NCBI GenBank assembly: GCA_039707655.1
Contig: CM077671.1
Span: 306,590,509-306,654,508, forward strand
Direction: 5' to 3'
From: Elymus sibiricus
Lineage: Eukaryota > Streptophyta > Magnoliopsida > Poales > Poaceae
Length of the DNA stretch: 64,000 bases
The position numbers and the translations under genes are program-made. The notes beneath the pieces are model-generated. The model was not told the origin of the DNA. It saw only the letters and a program-made list of their open reading frames with translations, and ran no database searches. Shown piece after piece: positions 55,793-64,000 of this stretch. The first letter of the stretch is position 1. The number at the start of each line of letters is the position of its first letter.

Positions 55793-58700
55793 TCATTCAT
55801 ACAAAACATCTTTCGAGCATTGGGCCTCTATTGCCCGAGCACCCTCCATTACATGAGGGAAGTACAGCTCGGGGCACCTATGACTCTTGTCAGGAGGCGG
55901 AGGTGCGGTGGCCATCTTGGTCGGCTGGAGCTTCGGCCAGTGCACCATGGTCCTTGCAAAGGCCATCCACGCGCCCTCGATGCATACAGAGCGTTTTAGC
56001 ACATCGACCCGAGGCGCAGCATCACATAGCTTCTGCACCAGGCCGAAGTAGCTTCTCGGCAACGGCTCACCGGGCCACAGACGGATGCAGAGGTCCTTCA
56101 TGGCCGGCTCCGCCATTCTGTGCATCTCCATCAGTTGCTTCATATGATCAATGAGTAGGGGAGAGCGCTCGGGGGACTCAAACTGCGCCCAGAATAGCCG
56201 GGCCTCATCATCCTCTGCCCGCGAAGCATAAAGCTTGTTCGCATCTGCCGCACTCTTCTGGAGATCCGCACGAATGCCTACGGAATGCCACACCTGGGTG
56301 AGCAAAGAAAATTTGCTACCACCAAAGGTGCATCGCAGCGAATATGGCTTACCATCGATGACAGCCTTGACTTGGCGAAGCTCCTCTTCGAAAGACCGCC
56401 TGTCCACTCGCTCCTTCTGGAGCTCGGATTTCAGCGCGGCTAGCTCGGCGGCTTGTTCCTTGCCTTTCTGCTCAAGGGCCTCGCACTTCGTGCTGGCATC
56501 CTTGAGCTCTTGCTGCACCTCCTCCACCCGAGCCTCATGCTTGGCGCTTGCAGCCTTCAAACTGGAAAGCGCGGCTGCTGCTTCTTCGGCGGCCGTCTTC
56601 TTCTCCTCGGCCTCTTGCTTCATTTTCTGGAGCTCGGCCTTGAGTCTTTCAACCTCCACAGCTGAAGCTGTGGAAACAATAATAAGCAAATCACACTGGG
56701 TCACCAGTGCGGATCATTACCGATATATAGCTCGAAAATTATAATTCGGCTTACCTTGTGCCTCATCGAACCTCTTGTTCAGGCTATCAAGCTCCTCTTC
56801 GGAGACCTTGAGCTTCCGATTTAGCTCAGTAAGTTCAGCGGCATTCACGGCCGCCGCCGATGACGAGGCCTGCAAGAAACAAAAAAATATGCATCCAGTT
56901 ATGTGCGTTCAAACCCCCGAACTATGAAGGATATGACTCCCTGTTCGGTTATTTCAAGGACTTTTAGAACATGGCAGGACTAAATGGTGACGTGTGCATC
57001 ATTATTCTTTCCATCTTGATTGGACCCCCGGATGTGTTTTTGCAAACCCATCCGGGGCTCGTGGGCTACTACATATATAAAGATAATACAAACTTAAAAT
57101 TAAAATTGTTTGGGAAAAAGGTATTACATGACTCACCTTGAAGCTCGCCAAGAGACCATTGAAGGCCTCCTTCAGTCCGTTATCAACGGACTGAATTCCT
57201 TGTAAAACCGCACCCATAAGAGTGCGGTGATCCTCGGAGATGGGGGCGCTGGCTAGCACCTCCTCCATTACCGGCCACCCAGTCGTCGGTGGCATCGGTG
57301 TTGGCCGGACAGTCTGATCTATGATCGGAGACTGAGTCGGTAGCTCCGGAGGCGCAGCATACTCCGGAGACGTCCTCGGAGGGGACTGGGCATCCTTTTG
57401 CCTTTCCTCTTCGACGGCCAGGGGGATATTCTCCCCCTGGTCCTCAGCGGCCTGGTGGATTCCCTCTCCCTGGTCTTCGGTGGCCATGGCGTTAGCCTCG
57501 GCCATGGCATGGTCGCCCCCGCCGCCCGTGTTCGGCTCCACCGGAGCCTCGCTGGATGACACCTCCGTGGCGTCCTTCGCGGCACCCGGAGGTGTGGGGT
57601 GCGATGCAGTCCCGCTCTCCGCCAGCTCGGCGGGCGGAGACTCCCCATCCGATATTTGATCGGTGGGGAGAACACGCGGTGGGCTGCAGACCAAAAGGCG
57701 CCCATGCGTTTAAAAACCATTACATACTTTGCGTAAATAACTCAGTGAGTCCTCGGATTCATTACCTTTGAGCGGGGGGCTTGACCCTTGGGTTCCTTAG
57801 GGGGACCCTTTCGAATTCCTCGGATTCTGTGTTAGAATCCGAGCTATCGTCGGGCAGGATCAACCTCGCCCGGCAAGCCCTCTTCGGGGCGGGAGGAGCT
57901 GCCTCCTCCGCGGCGTCCGATGACGTCGCCCTCTTTCTTGTGGGGAGGGGGGGGGGGAAACGCCTTCCCCCCCGTCATCATACTCCTCCTCATCGCTAGA
58001 GGAGGCATGGGTTTCCTCGGACGCAGCGTCTCGCTGGTCCTTAATGCGGAGGCCCTCTCTGGCCTTCTTCTTCTTCTCTTTCTTTTTGGGCGCCGAGTAC
58101 GGCGCCACGACAAGCATCACCGCCAACAGCTCCGACCTGGGTTCTTCGGGTTGTGGAGCCGGGCAGTTAACCTTCGCGGCTTTGCTCAGCCACTTCTGCG
58201 AAAGAAGGGGAGAAGGCGTTCAGACCTTTCGCCGAAGAAACAGAGTCAATGAATTGAAGTTATACCATACCTTGGTTGGGGGGTTGTTGGTGCTTAGGCC
58301 CATGTCCTCTTCCTTGGCCGGCCAGCTCTTCTGAGGCTTGAACAAAGCCCTCCACAACATCTCCGGGGTGGTGCGGAAGAATTGGCGCACGGTAGGCTCG
58401 TCGTCAGGACGGTAAGCCCACATGGGGGATGCCCGGCGCTGGCAGGGGAGGATAGGGCGGTGGAGCATGACTTGGACCACGTTGACCAGCTCCACCTTGG
58501 CCTCGATCACCGAAGTAAGGCGCTTCTACAGCAGCTTCACTTCAGCATCCGACCCCCAGTCAAGGCCCTTCCTGAGCCACGAGGTCAATCTCGTTGGGGG
58601 TCCGGATCTGAATTCGGCAGGCGCCGTCCAGCTCTCATCCCTTGGCTCGGTGATGTAAAACCACTCCTTCTGCCAGATCTTGATTGTGTCGATGAAGGTG

Positions 58701-59240
58701 CCGGTAGGCCACTCGACGCGGGGGAGCTTGCTGATTACCGCCCCTCCGCAGTCTGCGTGCTCGCTGGCCACAGTCTTCGGCTTGACATTGAAGACCTTGA
58801 GCCACAAGCCGAAGTGCGGTTCGACCCGCAGAAAGGCTTCGCAGATGATGATGAACGCTGATATGTGCATGAAGGAGTTCGGCGGAAGGTCGTGGAAGTC
58901 CAGCCCGTAGAAAAACATGAGACCCCTGACAAAGGGGTGGAGCGGAAAGCTCAGTCCCCGGATAAAGTGGGGGACGAGCACCACCCTCTCGCCTACTTTG
59001 GGGGTGGGAACCACCTGGTTCTTCTCCGGGGCGCGGTGGAAGACGTTGGCGGGGAGGTAGCCGGCCTGCTTTAGGTCCCGGATATCCTGGTCGGTGACCG
59101 TGGAGGCCTCCCACTTGCCATTGGAGCCCGAACCCGCCGTTGCTAAGCTCGGAGGAAAGGGCGAGGAAGAACTGGATCTGGGCTCTCGGAGCTTGGAGAG
59201 ATTGAGGAGGCGGAGGATGCGAATGGGAAGCGTGAATAGG
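55793..59240 (-). pseudogene. Antisense five-exon gene of the Gypsy element (PF04195 'gypsy type' protein)
   Basis: Minus-strand exons about 59240-58271, 58195-57766, 57683-57137, 56869-56755 and 56667-55793 follow GT/AG sites. Exon 1 encodes the plant 'putative gypsy type transposon' domain: VVLVPHFIRGLSFPLHPFVR, FMHISAFIIICEAFLRVEPH, FGLWLKVFNVK and EWFYITEPRD. The middle exons are acidic and Pro-rich. Exons 4-5 are a long coiled coil (RLKAELQKMKQEAEEKKTAA, KDASTKCEALEQKGKEQAAE) followed by a conserved C-terminal part (LFWAQFESPERSPLL). An in-frame TAG at 58526-58528 and a frameshift around the G run near 57946-57958 break it. Antisense genes in this place are known in Tat-type Gypsy elements; function unknown. 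The first exon's start codon is not certain. Confidence 0.75.
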
Positions 59241-59630
59241 CCTTGGGTTTTTTTCCCTTTTTATGGGACGTGTCACCGATTAGCCTCGCTTACCGCGCCA
59301 CAAATCCCTCCGCTTCCCAAGACATGCGTGCCGTTATGCGCGTGTGGAGATTAATCATATCCCTTGTGAAACGGAGCACGATCTGCGCATTGATAAGTCG
59401 TGTCGTTGTAAAAACGGCCCCGAACCGCGAATCGAGTTTTCTAACTGGTTCAGTGGTCATGGTAGGCCACGACCCTTCGTCAGAGGGGGGTGTCAGAAAA
59501 CACTGTTTACACTTTGGCGATTGGCCTTCGGGGCTAAGAAATTCATGGTGTTCGGTCACTCATATGATCGGAAGAAATACGTGTCATCGGAAACCGAACT
59601 AGTCTCAGCCGATCATGGAAAGGGAAGAAG

Positions 59631-61436
59631 TGTTGGGGAACGTTGCATGGGAAACAAAAAATTTCCTACGCACACACAAGATCTATCCATGGTGATGAGC
59701 ATCTACGAGAGGGAGAGTGAATCTACATACCCTTGTAGATCGCTAAGCGGGAAGCATTTGAGCAACGCGGTTGATGTAGTCGAACGTCTTCGTGATCCAA
59801 ATCACCGAGCGTCCCGCGATCCAATCACGATCCGTCCCGATCAAGTACCGAACGGCCGGCACCTCCGCGTTCAGCACACGTACAGCTTGATGACGATCTC
59901 CGCCGTCTTGATCCAGCAAGAGAGAGCGGAGAGGTAGAAGAGTACTCCAGCAGCACGACGGCGTGGTGGTGGTGGTGGTAGAGCAATTCCGACAGGGCTT
60001 CGCCTAAGCACCGTCAAAATCAGCTAGAGGAGAAAACTGCAGAGTTACGGGGGGAGAGGGCTGCACCGTGGCTTAGGGTGTTTGGCCCTCTCTCCCCTCT
60101 AGTATATATAGGAGGGAGGGGGAGGGGGCTGGCGCCCTAGGGTTTCCCCCCTAGGTGCGGCCGAACCAAGGAGGAGGAGGTGGACTCCTCCACTTCTTCC
60201 TAGTCCAAATAGGACACCTTCCATATTTGGTTCCCCTTCCCTTTTCTTGGGTTTTATGCCTTTTCCACTTATTCCAGCCGCATGGGCCTTATAGGGCTGC
60301 ATTGCCCAGCCCACTAAGGGCTGGTGCAACCCCTTTTAGGCCCATGTGGCCTCCCGGCATGGGTGGCCCCTCCCGATGGCCCTCCGGCACTCCCGGTACA
60401 CTACCGGAAATACCCGAAACTTTTCCGGTGGCCAAAACGGGACTTCCTATATATCAATCTTTACCTCCGGACCATTCCGGAGCTCCTCGTGATGTCCGTG
60501 ATCTCACCCGGGACTCCGAACAACCTTCGGTCACCAACATACATAACTCAATTCTACCGAAACGTCACCGAACCTTAAGTGTGCAGACCCTGTGGGTTCG
60601 AGAACTATGTAGACATGACCGAGACACCTCTACGGTCAATAACCAACAGCGGGACCTGGATGCCTATATTGGTTCCTACATATTCTTCGAAGATCTATAT
60701 CGGTCGAACCTCTATGTCAAGGATTCAATTAATCCCGTATGTTGTTCCCTTTGTTCTTCGGTATGTTACTTGCCCGAGATTCGATCGTCGGTATCTCTAT
60801 ACCTAGTTCAATCTCGTTACTGGCAAGTCTCTTTACTCGTTCCGTAATACAAGATCTCGTGGCTAACACCTTAGTCACATTGCTTGCAAGGCTCATCGTG
60901 ATGTTGTATTACCGAGTGGGCCCTGAGATACCTCTCCGTCACACGGAGTAACAAATCCCAGTCTTGATCCATGCCAACCCAACAGACACCCTCGGAGATA
61001 CCTGTAGAGCATCTTTATAGTCACCCAGTTACGTTGCGACGTTTGATACACACAAGGTATTCCTCCAGTGTCAGTGAGTTGCATGATCTCATGGTCATAG
61101 GAACAGATACTTGACATGCAGAAAACAATAGCAATAAACTGACACGATCAAATGCTACGTTTATAGTTTGGGTCTTGTCCATCACATCATTCTCCTAATG
61201 ATGTGATCCCGTTATCAAATGACATCTCATGTCCATGGCTAGGAAACCTTCACCATCTTTTGATCAACGAGCTAGTTAACTAGAGGCATACTAGGGACAC
61301 AGTGTTGTCTATGTATCCACACATGTACTTGAGTTTCCAATCAATACAATTATAGCATGGATAATAAACAATTATCATGAACAAGGAAATATAATAATAA
61401 CCAATTTATTATTGCCTCTAGGGCATATTTCCAACA
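59631..61436 (-). mobile_element. Angela-like Copia solo LTR, 1806 bp
   Basis: On the minus strand it begins TGTTGGAAATATGCCCTAGA and ends ...AACGTTCCCCAACA. It is flanked by AGAAG at 59626-59630 and 61437-61441. No interior or second LTR, so it is a solo LTR left by unequal recombination. TATA box (minus CCTATATATACT) at 60103-60113. Length and both ends fit the Triticeae Angela family. It lies between the antisense gene and the 3' LTR of the Gypsy element. Confidence 0.93.
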
Positions 61437-61498
61437 AGAAGAACTCACCCCGCAAGCCGAAGACTCTGATCATACGAAGCAGCTGGAGCTGAGACCCT

Positions 61499-61526
61499 TG
61501 GCGTTGGGGGCTAGTTCGGGGGCTAC
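61499..61526 (+). other. Polypurine-like tract of the Gypsy element
   Basis: GGCGTTGGGGGCTAGTTCGG then GGGCTAC directly before the 3' LTR. G-rich tract in the expected priming position. Confidence 0.6.
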
Positions 61527-61998
61527 TGAGGGAGTCCCGGACTAAGGGGTCCTCGGGCTGCCGGCTCATCTCTTAATAGGCCGGCTCAATGGGCCGTTCT
61601 CTGAAGAAGCGCCGGACACATCCAGACTCCACATTCCAGAAGGGAGCCCCGAAGGCGCGTCGTGCACTCCAAGTCAAGATGAGGAAATCACCATCTCCAT
61701 CCTCGGCATGAGGCCCATTATGTGTAAACCCTAGGTACCCCTCGGTGTCTATATAAACTGGGAGGGTTTTAGATCATGCGACATAGAAACTCATCTAGGG
61801 TTTTAGCTAGTCGATCTCGAGGTAGACCAACTCTGTAACCTTCATACTATCAATATAATCAAGCAGGACGTAGGGTTTTACCTCCATAGGAGGGCCCGAA
61901 CCTGGGTAAACATCGTCTCCTTCGTCCCCTGTTACCATCGATCCTAGTCTCACAGCTCGGGACCCCCTACCCGAGATCCGCCGGTTTTGACACCGACA
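61527..61998 (+). repeat. 3' LTR of the Gypsy element
   Basis: 472 bp, about seven substitutions from the 5' LTR. TATA box at 61749-61758. TSD GCGGG follows at 61999-62003. Confidence 0.93.
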
Positions 61999-62003
61999 GC
62001 GGG

Positions 62004-62804
62004 GTAGAGAGACGCCGAGGAGGGGGTGGTGACCGATGCCACCGACTAGCCAAGAACCAAAATGGGCCTCAGTTCCGAGCTCTCGGAGGTAGAGTCGTCG
62101 GAAGGCCAGCGAGATGAAGAAGTTGGAGGGGGCACTACAACCGGAGCGCCGGGGACAAAAACCGCACTGGCAGGGAACGTCGTCAAGTCATGGACGCTGG
62201 AGAACACAAATTCATGGCCGCCGTGACCGGAGCGGTGCCGACAAGAGTCCCCCATGAACCTTCAACCGTCTACCAAGAGGAACCACCGTGACCAAACACC
62301 CCCAGAAGTCACCGCCGCAACTCAGAGGAGGCGCCATCGAAGACGGATGGCCGACCTACACCGGTGCAGGACTGAGCCTTGACCACCTCCACTCAGGGGC
62401 CTCGTGCCCCCCCCCCCCCCGATCAGCAACACGAATAGGAAGTTGCATCGACGCGGGAGGAGCACCCGCGGGCATGGCCGCGCCGCCACGTCGGACCGGC
62501 AATAGAGGATACATCAGTTGGAGGAGCTACTCATGGTGCACCAGATCGTATATGGAAGGTAGGGGTTTGGCGCGAGTGATATGAAGCCTTCCCACCGCCA
62601 CCATCCCCGGCTGCGACACAGCTTTGCCTCCAGCAGTGGCGATGCGAGGGGGCGATGGTGGAGGAGGGGGGCTCCTAGCGGTGGTCTAGGGTTTCCCCCT
62701 TTGTCACCAAACACGGGCGCCGCGGGGACGGGAAGTCTCGGCCAACCACCCTTAAGTTGGAAGTTGTAAGAAGATCATACATAGGATGGAGCACTTGGAT
62801 AGAT
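62004..62804. other. GC-rich flank, unassigned
   Basis: Continues the sequence interrupted by the Gypsy element at 43581. Rich in CCACCG/CGGTGG motifs, with a run of C at 62406-62420. Short frames only. May be the upstream part of the LINE-like sequence at 42965. Confidence 0.3.
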
Positions 62805-62807
62805 TAA

Positions 62808-63763
62808 GAGCAACTCTAGCAGATCCTATAAAACGTCGTCGAGGCGCTTTTTCCAATGGATATACGGGATGGTAAAAAAGCGGCCCGACCAGGTCCGGTA
62901 AAAAGGGCCCAACCTATAAAATCATTACGGGAGGCCCGTAAAGCGCCCTTGATTCCACTATATATGCCGGCTCCGGGGGATTTTAGGGTTCCTATCCTTC
63001 ATTTCCTCCATCCTCCTCTGCCGCATTTCATCTAGTTCGGCGACAAATCCCACGAGCTCCGGCTTTGTTTTCCGACGAGTTCAGCCACCCGAGGTGAGAG
63101 GAGATGGCGGGCGCACGCGGCGGGATCGGCGGCTGCGGGGGGCTTGACAGTGATCCGTCTCGCAAGCGCCGCAACGACGCGGAGGCCGGGAGCTCCTCCC
63201 CCTGCCGGCCCATGGATGAGTGGTACCATGAGCAGGCGTGCACGGGCGTGGAGGAACTTCAACCGCGTCGACCGCATCTTCTTCCCCGCGATCCAGCATC
63301 TCCGGGTGGCGGAGAAGGCGTGGTTGGAGGCCAAGGAGGCCGCCGCCACCGCTGGAGATGAAGCTGCAACGGTGCGGGTCCCGACGCTGTTCGAGGAGTA
63401 CCAACTCGCGCAAGTCCTTTCGAGCACCCTCATGGAGTACGACCTCCACGGCAACCCGCCCCACGATGACGGCGACGACGGCGATGAGTAGATCTTGTAT
63501 GGTAGTATGCGCCCCATTTAAGTATGAACTATGTTTAATTTCCGTTTTCATTAAGTATGAACTCCGGTATGTAGTATGAACTATATTTTTAATGTATGAA
63601 CTCCGGTGATCTTTTAAAGTGGCGCAAACTATGTTTTGAATATGCGCTATACGTTTACCGGATCTATTCTTACTGAGCGTCCGCCGTCCTGCAAAATTTT
63701 TTTAGAGGAACCCGCAAACGACTTTTGCAGGATGAGTGTTTGGCGGATATGCTAGAGTTGCTC
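62808..63763 (+). mobile_element. Harbinger-like element with small internal gene, 956 bp
   Basis: The left end GAGCAACTCTAGCAGATCC and right end GGATATGCTAGAGTTGCTC are inverted repeats, flanked by TAA at 62805-62807 and 63764-63766. These ends and TSD fit non-autonomous PIF/Harbinger elements. The interior has a TATA box (CACTATATATGCC near 62958) and a GC-rich open region but no transposase. Confidence 0.85.
63104..63491 (+). pseudogene. Small reading frames inside the Harbinger-like element
   Basis: Two overlapping plus-strand frames look like one protein with a shift near 63235. Frame 63104-63361 opens MAGARGGIGGCGGLDSDPSR and reaches PMDEWYHEQA. Frame 63144-63491 continues RAWRNFNRVDRIFFPAIQHL, AEKAWLEAKEAAATAGD and LFEEYQLAQVL, ending in an acidic HDDGDDGDE. 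No domain known to me. It sits 150 bases downstream of a TATA box and within the terminal repeats, so it is probably a transposon-borne gene. The true start and whether the shift is real are unsure. Confidence 0.4.
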
Positions 63764-63766
63764 TAA

Positions 63767-64000
63767 TAAGCTGAAAGTTGTGCAAATATGATAGCTAGCC
63801 GATGCTGATGGCCGGTTTCATCCTCGGTTTATGCCGTCGTGTACCCACATACGTGTGTTTCTGTGTTTGACCATGCAGTCAACTTGCATCAACATCACAC
63901 CAGCCAGCGCTCCATTATGCAAAGGGTAAGGCATAATTCATTCCGTGTCGAGCTGATGGAACCGGGGCGTCCTCCTGCACTACTCATGCCCGCACATATG
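63767..64000. other. Unassigned flank at window end
   Basis: No gene or repeat recognised. Confidence 0.4.

Larger units (their letters stand above)
43587..61998 (+). mobile_element. Gypsy LTR retrotransposon (Fatima-like), 18.4 kb including nested insertions
   Basis: Two 472-bp LTRs (43587-44058 and 61527-61998) differ at about seven positions. They are flanked by GCGGG at 43582-43586 and 61999-62003. LTR termini TGAGGGAGTCCCGG and TTTTGACACCGACA match my memory of the Triticeae Fatima family. In order: LTR, gag-protease (split), a non-coding spacer, a five-exon antisense gene, a polypurine-like tract and LTR. Reverse transcriptase, RNase H and integrase are absent, so the element is non-autonomous. 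Two younger elements lie inside: Athila-like 44867-52067 and an Angela-like solo LTR 59631-61436. Without them the element is about 9.4 kb. Confidence 0.93.

Noticed and set aside
60155..60847. 230-codon plus-strand frame in the Angela-like LTR
   Set aside because: It lies wholly inside an LTR, antisense to it, and has no domain. LTRs of this family are non-coding.

Overview
The window is intergenic and genic DNA from a grass of the wheat tribe (Triticeae: wheat, Aegilops, barley or rye). The basis is the repeat content: Copia LTRs whose minus strand begins with the Angela/WIS-type head ATATGCCCTAGAGGCAAT, a Gypsy LTR beginning TGAGGGAGTCCCGG and ending TTTTGACACCGACA (Fatima-like), Stowaway MITEs with CTCCCTCCGT ends, and a giant LARD-type LTR. 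Genes have spliceosomal introns and TATA boxes. There are no operons, and I saw no bacterial features, CRISPR arrays, rRNA or tRNA genes.

Layout. 1-866 and 10676-11170 are GC-rich sequence split by a complete minus-strand Copia element (872-10670, TSD GCTGC). 11172-15710 is a cluster of small transposons: two Stowaway MITEs, a tRNA-derived SINE with a perfect 20-bp TSD, a Harbinger-like TIR element with a broken reading frame, a hAT MITE with an 8-bp TSD and a second SINE. 15909-18385 is a five-exon gene for a GPI-anchored LysM receptor-like protein (LYP/CEBiP class). 18400-22882 holds one LTR plus PBS of a second Copia element and the decayed RT/RNase H end of a third. 23588-34999 is a three-level nest: a PIF/Harbinger element interrupted by a ~5.1-kb LARD-type solo LTR, itself interrupted by another solo LTR. 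It abuts a second Harbinger with an intact MYB/SANT ORF1. A tandem copy of the locus at 34576-34999 lacks both large insertions. 35741-37093 is an intronless nepenthesin-type aspartic protease gene. 37834-39800 is a Harbinger with an almost complete DDE transposase. 40149-40408 is a Tourist-like MITE. 40633-42313 (minus) is a three-exon F-box/LRR/FBD gene. 43587-61998 is an 18.4-kb Gypsy element (TSD GCGGG) carrying gag-protease on the plus strand and a five-exon antisense gene. It is interrupted by a complete Athila-like element (44867-52067, TSD GCCGT) and an Angela-like solo LTR (59631-61436, TSD AGAAG). 62808-63763 is a further Harbinger-like element.

Three ordinary host genes stand out: the LysM protein (probable chitin or peptidoglycan perception), the secreted aspartic protease and the F-box protein (SCF E3 ligase substrate adaptor). 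Nothing links them functionally. The rest is transposon dynamics. None of the retrotransposons here encodes a complete set of enzymes, and the Harbinger ORF1 and transposase sit in different elements, so mobility in this window probably depended on enzymes supplied in trans.

Coordinates of TSDs, LTR ends and splice sites were read directly from the sequence. Family names and domain assignments come from remembered family features and were not checked by search.
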